23,311 nt of DNA. Origin: Frankiales bacterium. Lineage in GTDB: Bacteria; Actinomycetota; Actinomycetes; Mycobacteriales; SCTD01. The translations under genes and the position numbers were made by a program. Below the pieces are notes generated by a model. That model was not told the DNA's origin. It ran no database searches and saw only the letters and a program-made list of their open reading frames with translations. Positions 15,812-22,760 of this stretch are shown here, one piece after another. The stretch is from NCBI GenBank assembly GCA_025464915.1, contig JAODNF010000147.1, positions 1 to 23,311 on the forward strand. The letters run 5' to 3'. Positions within the stretch are counted from its first letter, which is position 1; each line of letters begins with the position of its first letter.

Positions 15812-15866
15812 GAATGGATACAGCGCTTCGCTCTTGGGCCCAGATTCCGCAGCGCAGTGTCCATTC
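15812..15866 (-). promoter_or_regulatory. Long hairpin between the ROK gene and ilvA
   Basis: GAATGGATACAGCGCT (15812-15827) and AGCGCAGTGTCCATTC (15851-15866) are inverted copies matching at 14 of 16 positions; the 23-base loop includes the palindrome TGGGCCCA. In the minus-strand transcript it starts at the ROK stop codon and ends about 18 bases before the ilvA start. It could terminate or attenuate read-through or shape the ilvA leader; no U-tract is visible. Confidence 0.5.
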
Positions 15867-16740
15867 ACGCGCTCCAGTAGCGGTCGTCGAACAGGGCGGC
15901 GGCGCCGAGCAGACCCGCCTCCTGGCCGAGGTGCGCGGGCTCGACCCGGACCTCGCGGGCGTAGGACAGCCGGGCGTGCTCGGCGAGGGTCCGGCGCAGC
16001 GTCGGCCACAGCGACGGGACCTGCGAGATGCCGCCACCGATCGCGACGACCTGGACATCCAGCAGGTGGATCGCCGAGGCGATGCCGATGCCGAGCGCGT
16101 TGCCCGCGCGGGCGAAGGCCTGCAGCGCCACGGAGTCCCCCTGGGCGGCGAGGCGGCCGAGGTCGACGCCGTCCGTCGCCTTCGACCCGCGCGACCGCGC
16201 CCAGTCGACGATCGCCGGTCCGCGGGCGATGCCCTCGAGGCAGCCGCGACCTCCGCAGGGGCAGACCGGTCCGTTCGGGTCGACGACGACGTGACCGACG
16301 TGGCCCGCGTTGCCGGTGCCGCCGTCGACGAGCCGGCCACCGAGGACGAGGCCGCCACCGACGCCGGTCGACACGACCATGCCCAGCAGGTCCTCGACGC
16401 CCCAGCCGCCGAACGCGTGCTCGGCCGCAGCCACGCAGACTGCGTCGTTGTGGAGCCGGACCGGCACGCCGTACTTCTCGGCCAGTCGGTCCCGCAGCGG
16501 GAAACCGCCGACCCAGGCCGGGATGTTCAGCGGCGCGACGACGCCCGCGGGCCACTCCATGGGACCACCGCACGCGACGCCCAGCTGGTCGATCCCGCCA
16601 GCGGCGAGCGGGTCGAGCAGGTCGGTGACGCTCGCCCACGGGTCTCCGGCCGTCGCCCTGCGGGTGACGGGTCCCAGGGTCTCGTCGTGGACCGCTGCCG
16701 CGACCTTGGTCCCCCCGACGTCGAGGCACAGGGTCCTCAC
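15865..16740 (-). CDS. ROK-family sugar kinase (glucokinase-like)
   Basis: A 291-residue cytoplasmic ROK kinase, probably ATP:hexose. The ATP-binding signature CLDVGGTKVAAAV is at residues 5-17. The catalytic aspartate is in LHNDAVCVAAAEHAFG (D99), followed by VVSTGVGGGLVLGGRL. The ROK zinc site is GNAGHVGHVVVDPNGPVCPCGGRGCLEGIA (H150, C160, C162, C167). There is no N-terminal helix-turn-helix, so it is an enzyme rather than a NagC/XylR-type repressor. Glucose is the usual substrate of this group, but ManNAc or fructose kinases look alike. The GTG start (16738-16740) overlaps the TGA of the upstream FIST gene as GTGA, indicating translational coupling. Its stop codon lies in the arm of the downstream hairpin. 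Confidence 0.9.
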   Translation of the reverse strand: MRTLCLDVGGTKVAAAVHDETLGPVTRRATAGDPWASVTDLLDPLAAGGIDQLGVACGGPMEWPAGVVAPLNIPAWVGGFPLRDRLAEKYGVPVRLHNDAVCVAAAEHAFGGWGVEDLLGMVVSTGVGGGLVLGGRLVDGGTGNAGHVGHVVVDPNGPVCPCGGRGCLEGIARGPAIVDWARSRGSKATDGVDLGRLAAQGDSVALQAFARAGNALGIGIASAIHLLDVQVVAIGGGISQVPSLWPTLRRTLAEHARLSYAREVRVEPAHLGQEAGLLGAAALFDDRYWSA

Positions 16741-17876
16741 GGGAACACCACCATCGACGCGGTGAACGCGTGCAGGTGCGAGCGGCCCGCGACCGGACCG
16801 ATCTCGCCGCCGGCGAAGAAGCCCGCCACGGCGTCGGCGGCCAGCTCCTCCCGGACAGCCCGTACGTCGTGGTCGGCGCCGTTGTAGGTCGGGCCGAACA
16901 ACCCAGACCCCCTGCCGTTGCAGGAGAACAGCAGCGCACCGCTGCCCGGCTGGCCCGGGCACCGCGCCAGCGCCGACCGCAGGTCACCGTCCGCCGCCTC
17001 GGCGTCACGGACCTGCAGGCGGAGGGTCTGACCCGGTTGCACGAGGTCACCCACCACGAGGGAGTCGCCGTCGCTGCCCAGGATGGTGCGGACCAGGTAG
17101 TCGTGGTCGTCGGTGTACTCGTCGGCCGCGATCCCGATCTGCAGTCCCGACGACGCCATCGCCTGCTCCGGCGGCGGCAGCGCCCCGATGATGCGGCGGA
17201 CCTTCTCGAGGGCCGGCATGCCGGCGAGCTCGTGCACGACGTTGCCCGCTCCCGCGGTCACCGTCATGGCGGGACCGATCGGGCGGCAGCCCTGCGACAC
17301 GAGCGGGCGTGCGGACGCCCCGTCGACGAGCACCCCGACCGCACCGCGGTCGACGGTGCGGTCGTCGATCCAGAGCCGCGTCGAGCCGGGGCCGGTCGGC
17401 CCGTGGGCGACGCCACCGACGAACGGGAGCCCAGCAAGCGCCTGCGACGCCTGCGTCATGAAGCCCTCCACCGGGAAGCTGAAGGGGTCCGCGAGCAGCA
17501 CGGCGACCTCGTCGCTCGAGAGCCCCACCTCCGGCATCCCGATGACCGCCGCCTTGCCGTCGGTCGGCATCACCTCGAGGTGGAACGTCCGCAAGCCCGC
17601 TCCCGGGAGCACCCCGACCCAGATGCTGACGGCAGTGCCCATCTCGATCCCGACACCGCCACCGATCACCCCGCTGGCGCTGCACCCGATGGTCGCGGCG
17701 GCGCCGGTGAGCTTCAGGGCGAGCTCGCCCGCCTCGCCGGGGTTCTCCCCCGAGACGAACGCGAGGGCCAGGTCCGGCGTACGGCCGCGCAACGGAGCCA
17801 GGGCAGCCGCAACCGCCGTCTCCGCCGCCTCGAACAGGTCGGAGGAGATGCCGATGCCGTCACCGAAGCGCCCCAT
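16737..17876 (-). CDS. FIST N/C-domain signal-sensing protein
   Basis: A 379-residue soluble protein with the two-part FIST layout. The N-terminal part carries DLALAFVSGENPGEAGELALKL, TIGCSASGVIGGGVGIEMG and ADPFSFPVEGFM, then LPFVGGVAHG. The FIST_C part has GVLVDG, CRPIGPAMTVT, LQIGIAADEY, QVRDAEAADGDLRSAL, GALLFSCNGRGSGLFG and the typical end GFFAGGEIGPVAGRSHLHAFTASMVVF. FIST domains are proposed sensors of small ligands such as amino acids. Here the protein has no kinase, cyclase or membrane partner attached. The start is ATG 17876, or GTG 17885; neither has a strong ribosome binding site. It is coupled by GTGA to the ROK kinase and divergent from the AAA+ operon, with a 47-base gap. Confidence 0.9.
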   Translation of the reverse strand: MGRFGDGIGISSDLFEAAETAVAAALAPLRGRTPDLALAFVSGENPGEAGELALKLTGAAATIGCSASGVIGGGVGIEMGTAVSIWVGVLPGAGLRTFHLEVMPTDGKAAVIGMPEVGLSSDEVAVLLADPFSFPVEGFMTQASQALAGLPFVGGVAHGPTGPGSTRLWIDDRTVDRGAVGVLVDGASARPLVSQGCRPIGPAMTVTAGAGNVVHELAGMPALEKVRRIIGALPPPEQAMASSGLQIGIAADEYTDDHDYLVRTILGSDGDSLVVGDLVQPGQTLRLQVRDAEAADGDLRSALARCPGQPGSGALLFSCNGRGSGLFGPTYNGADHDVRAVREELAADAVAGFFAGGEIGPVAGRSHLHAFTASMVVFP

Positions 17877-17923
17877 GAGGACCACAGCATGACGGATGGC
17901 CGACCCCGACGTAGCGTGAGGGA

Positions 17924-19313
17924 GTGACGAAGCCGACCACCCTGCCTTCAACACTGTCAGCGCTCCGTGCGACCGGCCACGTGCACAAGACCGTGAAGGC
18001 CGAGATCCGGGACAACCTGCTTGCGAGGCTGGCCGCCGGTGAGCCCAGCTTCCCGGGGATCCTCGGGTACGAGGAGACGGTCGTCCCCGAGGTGGAGCGC
18101 GCGCTCCTGGCGGGGCACGACCTGGTGCTCCTCGGCGAGCGCGGGCAGGGCAAGACCCGCCTCATCCGCACCGTCACCGGCTTGCTCGACGAGTGGACGC
18201 CGGTGATCAGCGGCTGCGAGATCAACGATCACCCCTACGCGCCGGTGTGCAACCGCTGCAAGGCGCTCGGCGACGACATCACGGTCGCCTGGAAGCACCG
18301 CAGCGAGCGGTACGGCGAGAAGCTGGCGACCCCGGACACCTCGGTCGGTGACCTCATCGGCGACGTCGACCCGATCAAGGTGGCGGAGGGCCGCACCCTC
18401 GGAGACCCGGAGACGGTCCACTACGGCCTCGTGCCCCGTACCAACCGTGGTGTGTTCTCCGTCAACGAGCTCCCCGACCTCGCCGAGCGGATCCAGGTGG
18501 CCCTGCTCAACGTGCTGGAGGAGCGCGACATCCAGGTCCGTGGCTACACCCTGCGGCTGCCGCTCGACCTGCTGCTGATCGCGTCGGCGAACCCCGAGGA
18601 CTACACCAACCGCGGCCGCATCATCACCCCGCTGAAAGACCGCTTCGGCGCCGAGGTCCACCCACTACCCGATCGACCTCGTGCACGAGCTCGACCTGAT
18701 CCGGCAGGAGGCGCTGCTGCAGTGGGAGGGAACGCCGGTCGTCGTGCCCGACCACCTGCTGGAGGTCGTCGCCCGCTGGACCCGGCTCGTGCGCGAGTCG
18801 CCCCAGGTCGACCAGCGCTCAGGGGTCTCGGCGCGCTTCGCCGTCGCAGCGGCCGAGACGATCGCGGCCTCGGCCGTACGGCGTGCCGCCGTCACCGGCG
18901 AGCAGGCGGTCGCGCGGGTCTGCGACCTGCCGGCCATCGTGGCGTCGTCGCGCGGCAAGGTCGAGTTCGAGTCGGCCGAGGAGGGCCGCGAGCTCGAGGT
19001 CCTCGACCACCTGCTGCGCAAGGCCACCGCCGACACCTTCCGCGCCACCCTGGCCGGTCTCGACCTGTCCGGTCTGCAGGGCCGCTTCGACGAGGGCGCC
19101 GTCCTCGAGACCGGCGACCTCGTCCCCGCCGCGCAGGTCCTCGCCGACCTCGGCACCGTCCCGGGCCTCGCGCAGCTGCTGCAGCGGCTCGGTGTGGAGG
19201 AGGAGTCTCCGGGCCTCGCCGCTGCGGCCCTCGAGTTCGCGATGGAGGGCCTGCACCTGAACCGCCGGCTGTCCAAGGACTCCGTCGGCCACCGCACGGT
19301 CTACGGCCGCTGA
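17924..19313 (+). pseudogene. MoxR/Mg-chelatase-like AAA+ ATPase, frameshifted
   Basis: A two-frame gene for an AAA+ ATPase resembling magnesium chelatase subunit I (Rv0958-like, from memory). Frame 1 (GTG 17924, after GAGGGA) has Walker A GERGQGKT (residues 71-78), a cysteine cluster C98/C109/C112, a Walker B-like GVFSVNELPDL (E182) and sensor 1 IASANPEDYTNRGRIITPLKDRFG. After GAEV (codon 245, ending at 18658) homology continues in the +1 frame with HYPIDLVHELDLIRQEA from 18663, to the TGA at 19311-19313. The gap holds four bases where six are expected (normally encoding about R-T before HYP), so two bases seem missing. Restored length is about 463 residues, normal for the family. Downstream frame is still coding-like and its stop overlaps the next ATG, so this is a recent mutation, an assembly error or, least likely, recoding. 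Confidence 0.85.
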
Positions 19314-19582
19314 TGGGCGACCCTGCTCTCGGCGTCCCCGACACCTACGCCCTGCGCCGCCGGGTGCTCCTGACGGGTCTCGTCGCGATGGCGTTGTTCC
19401 TCGCCCTCGGCTGGGTCATCGCCTGGCTCGAGGTCGACGAGGCGTGGCTGCTCATCGGGATGGCGCTGGTCTACCTGCTCGTCGTGAGGCCGATGCTCCG
19501 GCCGGTTCGCGACGCCATCCGGCTGCGCCGCCGCCTCGCCTACTCCGCCTACCTCGCGGAGAGGGAGAAGGGCGCCAAGTGA
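19313..19582 (+). CDS. Small two-span membrane protein in the AAA+/VWA operon
   Basis: An 89-residue protein with two predicted membrane spans (VLLTGLVAMALFLALGWVIAWL and AWLLIGMALVYLLVV) separated by the short acidic loop EVDEA. A basic cytoplasmic tail follows (RPMLRPVRDAIRLRRRLAYSAYLAEREKGAK). The ATG at 19313 overlaps the stop of the AAA+ gene (TGATG) and its TGA overlaps the GTG of the VWA gene (GTGA), so it is locked into the operon by coupling. Frame 1 of the AAA+ gene happens to stay open into this frame, but that fusion reading is an artefact of the frameshift. I infer that it could anchor the ATPase/VWA pair to the membrane; no family is recognised. Confidence 0.8.
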   Translation: MGDPALGVPDTYALRRRVLLTGLVAMALFLALGWVIAWLEVDEAWLLIGMALVYLLVVRPMLRPVRDAIRLRRRLAYSAYLAEREKGAK

Positions 19583-21522
19583 CCTTCAGGTACGGGGCCT
19601 GGGCCGGCGGGCGTGACCCGCTCGAACCGCCGTACGACGTGGCCGAGGCCGTCGACGCGATCGGCGAGCGGGTCATGAACGGCGACTCGGTCCGGCAGGC
19701 GCTGCGCGACCTGCTGCGGCGTGGCAACGACCAGCTGCGCGGGCTCGACGGGTTGCGGCAGCAGGCCATGCGGCGGCAGCGCGAGCTGCGCAAGCAGGGC
19801 CGGCTCGACGGCACCCTGCAGGAGGTACGGGAGCTGCTCGAGAAGGCCGTCGAGCTGGAGAAGAGCGCCCTGTTCCCCGACCCGTCCGACAGCGCTCGGA
19901 TGGCCGAGATGGAGCTCGACGCGCTACCGACCGACACGGCGCGGGCGGTGCAGGAGCTCAAGCCCTACCAGTGGCGCAGCCAGGAAGCGCGTGAGACCTA
20001 CGAGCAGATCGACGACCTGCTGCGACGCGAGGTCCTCGACTCGCAGTTCCAGGGGATGAAGCAGGCGCTCGAGAGCGCCAGCCCCGAGGACATGCAGGCC
20101 GTGAAGGACATGCTCGCCGACCTCAACGGGATGCTCGAGGCGGACGCCCGCGGTGAGCACACGCAGGAGCAGTTCGACGACTTCATGGACCAGCACGGGC
20201 AGTTCTTCCCGTCGCAGCCGCAGAACCTCGAGGAGCTCGTCGACGAGCTCGCCCGCCGGGCCGCGGCTGCCCAGCGGCTGATGGACTCGCTCACGCCTCA
20301 GCAGCGCCAGGAGCTCGGCGAGCTGATGGACGGCGCGATGGACATGGACATGCAGTCGCAGATGTCGCAGCTCGGCGACGCCCTGCGGTCCGCCCGCCCG
20401 GACCTGCAGTGGGGTGGCCGCGAGCGGATGCAGGGCACCGAGGGCATGGGGCTGGGCGACGCGACGACCGCGCTGCAGGAGCTCGCCGACCTCGACGACC
20501 TCGAGGCCGCGCTCGGCCAGGACTACCCCGGTGCCTCCCTCGACGACATCGACGAGGACGCGGTCCAGCGAGCTCTGGGCCGCGGCGCCCTCGACGACGT
20601 CCGCGCGCTGCAGCGGATCGAGAAGGAGCTCCGCGAGCAGGGCTACCTCGTCACCGACGCGAGCGGCCGGCTGGAGCTCTCGCCGCGCGCGGTCCGTCGC
20701 CTCGGCGCAACGGCGCTGCGCAAGGTGTTCGCGCAGATCAACGCGACAGGTCGGGGTGCGCACGACGTGCACGACGCCGGCGCCGCGGGCGACATCACCG
20801 GCGCGACGCGGCAGTGGCAGTTCGGCGACGAGCAGCCTCTCGACGTGGTCCGGACGGTCCGCAACGCGGTCCTGCGCGACCCTTCGCGGCTGAAGCTCCA
20901 GGTCGACGACTTCGAGGTCGTCGAGACCGAGCGCCGCACCACCGCTGCCGTCGCCCTCCTCGTCGACCTGTCGTTCTCCATGGAGCTGCGCGGCACCTGG
21001 GGCGTCGCGAAGCAGACGACGCTGGCGCTGCACTCGCTCGTCACCACCCAGTTCCCGCAGGACGCCATCGAGGTCATCGGCTTCAGCGACTACGCGCAGG
21101 TGCTCAGGCCCGAGCAGCTCGCCGGTCTCGACCCGCAGCGGGTGCAGGGCACCAACCTGCAGCACGCGCTCATGCTCGCCGGCCGTTTCCTCGGCAAGCA
21201 CCCGGGCGCCGAGCCCGTGGTCCTCGTGGTGACAGACGGCGAGCCGACGGCCCACCTGACTCGCGACGGTTACGCCGACTTCTGCTGGCCGCCGATGGCC
21301 GAGACCCTCGAGCTCACGATGGCCGAGGTCGAGCGCATCACGCGCCGCGGCGCGACCATCAACGTCTTCATGCTCGACGACGAGCCGCGGCTGCTCGCGT
21401 TCGTCGAGCACCTCGCCCACCGCAACGGCGGACGGGTCTTCAGTCCCGACCCCGAGCGCCTCGGCGAGTTCGTCGTGCAGGACTACCTGCGGGCCCGCCG
21501 CGGCCGCCAGCGCTCCGCCTGA
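19579..21522 (+). CDS. VWA-domain protein, partner of the MoxR/chelatase-like ATPase
   Basis: A 647-residue cytoplasmic protein. The N-terminal about 420 residues are charged and helical with coiled-coil character (RDLLRRGNDQLRGLDGLRQQ, DAIGERVMNGDSVRQALRDL, repeated EELVDELARRAAAAQ-type segments). The C-terminal von Willebrand A domain has the MIDAS motif VALLVDLSFSM (D463, S465, S467), TNLQHAL and VVLVVTDGEPT (D553). The layout equals chelatase subunit D-like or MoxR-associated VWA proteins, in which the AAA+ ATPase remodels or loads a metal-containing target recognised by the VWA subunit. It starts with GTG 19579 inside the previous gene's stop. The target is unknown: no porphyrin-pathway gene lies in the window. 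Confidence 0.9.
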   Translation: MTFRYGAWAGGRDPLEPPYDVAEAVDAIGERVMNGDSVRQALRDLLRRGNDQLRGLDGLRQQAMRRQRELRKQGRLDGTLQEVRELLEKAVELEKSALFPDPSDSARMAEMELDALPTDTARAVQELKPYQWRSQEARETYEQIDDLLRREVLDSQFQGMKQALESASPEDMQAVKDMLADLNGMLEADARGEHTQEQFDDFMDQHGQFFPSQPQNLEELVDELARRAAAAQRLMDSLTPQQRQELGELMDGAMDMDMQSQMSQLGDALRSARPDLQWGGRERMQGTEGMGLGDATTALQELADLDDLEAALGQDYPGASLDDIDEDAVQRALGRGALDDVRALQRIEKELREQGYLVTDASGRLELSPRAVRRLGATALRKVFAQINATGRGAHDVHDAGAAGDITGATRQWQFGDEQPLDVVRTVRNAVLRDPSRLKLQVDDFEVVETERRTTAAVALLVDLSFSMELRGTWGVAKQTTLALHSLVTTQFPQDAIEVIGFSDYAQVLRPEQLAGLDPQRVQGTNLQHALMLAGRFLGKHPGAEPVVLVVTDGEPTAHLTRDGYADFCWPPMAETLELTMAEVERITRRGATINVFMLDDEPRLLAFVEHLAHRNGGRVFSPDPERLGEFVVQDYLRARRGRQRSA

Positions 21523-21572
21523 CGTCCTTTTTCCTGAGCCTGGCTGACGCGCCAGTTGCTAGGACACCAGGG

Positions 21573-22022
21573 TCAGACGGTGGCGGTCTCCGGCTTGCAG
21601 ACGCGGCAGGGAGCGAGGGCCTTCGCGGACGCCTCGGCGGCGGTCACGTAGCCCATCTCCTCGCGGCCGTCGACGAGCCGGCAGTCCGGACGGTGGTAGC
21701 TGGCAGCACCGGCGGCGAACAACCCCGAGGCGGACGACGGCACCCGCGCCGTACCCGAGTCCGGGGCCTGCGCGTCCACGAGCTGCAGCAGCACCGCCTC
21801 GAGGCGGGCGCGGTCCTCGCGGGCCGAGGCGTTGATGATGAGCCCGACCCCGAAGACGACGACGGCCAGGCCGAGGAAGCCGCCGGACAGCAGGTACGGC
21901 GTCTGGGCGGTCGTCCCGAGGGACTCACCGGCGGCGCCGTTGTAACCGAGCCCGATGATGCCCAGGCCGATCAGGACGATGAGGTAGCCCAGCGGGCGGC
22001 CGTAGTTGGCGGGTGACTTCAC
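21573..22022 (-). CDS. Two-span membrane protein with C-terminal Ada-like metal-binding motif
   Basis: A 149-residue protein. Two membrane spans (LGYLIVLIGLGIIGLGY about 11-27, and LSGGFLGLAVVVFGVGLII about 45-63) are followed by a cytoplasmic helix (REDRARLEAVLLQLVDAQ). The tail SYHRPDCRLVDGREEMGYVTAAEASAKALAPCRVCKP has H110, C114, C139 and C142 in the pattern of the zinc-binding module of the Ada methyl-phosphotriester domain. Zinc binding is inferred; the role is unknown. The GTG start at 22022 has GGAGAAG five bases upstream. It lies 24 bases after livF on the same strand and is probably cotranscribed with the importer genes, suggesting a regulatory or accessory function there. Confidence 0.75.
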   Translation of the reverse strand: MKSPANYGRPLGYLIVLIGLGIIGLGYNGAAGESLGTTAQTPYLLSGGFLGLAVVVFGVGLIINASAREDRARLEAVLLQLVDAQAPDSGTARVPSSASGLFAAGAASYHRPDCRLVDGREEMGYVTAAEASAKALAPCRVCKPETATV

Positions 22023-22046
22023 GAGCTTCTCCAGGCTTCGAGTGGA

Positions 22047-22760
22047 TCAGGTGCCGAGGTAGGTCTTGCGCAGGTCGCCGGACTTCTCCAGCTCGGCTCC
22101 GCGGCCGTCGTAGGTGATGGTGCCCTTCTCCATGATCAGGGCCTGGTCGGCGTAGGGCAGGACGCCGACGTTCTGCTCGACGATGAGCACCGTGGTGCCG
22201 TCGTCGTTGATCTTGCTGACGACCTGGAAGACCGTCTGGGCAAGCTTGGGCGACAGGCCGAGGGAGGCCTCGTCGATGAGGAGCACGCGCGGCTTCGACA
22301 TCACCGCACGGCCGATCGCGAGCATCTGCTGCTCACCACCGGACATCGTCCCGGCGAGCTGGTCCTTGCGCTCCTCGAGCCGGGGGAAGTAGCTGAAGAC
22401 CTGCTGGATCGTCTCGTCGGCCGCTTTCTTGCCGTCGGCCTTGCGGGTCCACGCGCCGAGCCGCAGGTTGGTCAGCACCGACAGCGCCGGGAAGACCCGG
22501 CGTCCCTCGGGCGACAGGCCGATGCCTGCGGCAACGACCTTCGGGGCCTCGAGCCCGCTGACGACCTTGCCGTCGAGCCGGATCTGACCCTCCCACGCCG
22601 GCAGCAGGCCCGCGATGGCGTTGACCGTCGTGGTCTTCCCGGCGCCGTTGAGCCCGAACAGCACCGCTGTCTCACCCTCCTCGACGGAGAACGAGATGCC
22701 CTGCAGCACAGGGAGAACGCCGTAGCCGGTCCGCAGGTCCTCGACCTCGAGCAGCGCCAT
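22047..22760 (-). CDS. livF: Branched-chain amino-acid-type ABC importer ATPase LivF
   Basis: A 237-residue ATPase. It has LRTGYGVLPVLQGISFSV, Walker A GLNGAGKTT (residues 36-44), GIGLSPEGRRVFPALSVLTNL, signature MSGGEQQMLAIGRA, Walker B RVLLIDEASLGLSP and VLIVEQNVG. These are typical of the LivF group of hydrophobic amino acid importers (HAAT family). The ATG at 22760 overlaps the TGA of the livG-like gene by one base (TGATG), giving a coupled livG-livF pair as in other bacteria. The substrate may be Leu/Ile/Val, urea or another amide; the binding protein and permeases are outside the window. Confidence 0.93.
   Translation of the reverse strand: MALLEVEDLRTGYGVLPVLQGISFSVEEGETAVLFGLNGAGKTTTVNAIAGLLPAWEGQIRLDGKVVSGLEAPKVVAAGIGLSPEGRRVFPALSVLTNLRLGAWTRKADGKKAADETIQQVFSYFPRLEERKDQLAGTMSGGEQQMLAIGRAVMSKPRVLLIDEASLGLSPKLAQTVFQVVSKINDDGTTVLIVEQNVGVLPYADQALIMEKGTITYDGRGAELEKSGDLRKTYLGT

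Noticed and set aside
15812..15866. tRNA or T-box-like RNA before ilvA
   Set aside because: Only one stem-loop is present; there is no cloverleaf, CCA end, T-box bulge or specifier arrangement.
14576..17050. 824-codon minus-strand frame extending ilvA upstream
   Set aside because: Upstream of 15793 it is Arg-rich noise across the ROK and FIST genes; IlvA homology begins exactly at MSEIPLVGLEQVEAARVLL.
17924..19582. Single 552-codon reading frame joining the AAA+ N-terminus to the small membrane protein
   Set aside because: Between about 18660 and 19313 this frame gives Arg/Gly/Pro-rich sequence typical of a shadow, while the +1 frame carries clear AAA+ homology. The fusion is a by-product of the frameshift.
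19924..21420. 498-codon minus-strand frame opposite the VWA gene
   Set aside because: Arg/Leu/Glu/Val-rich shadow without motifs; the plus strand has MIDAS residues and operon coupling.
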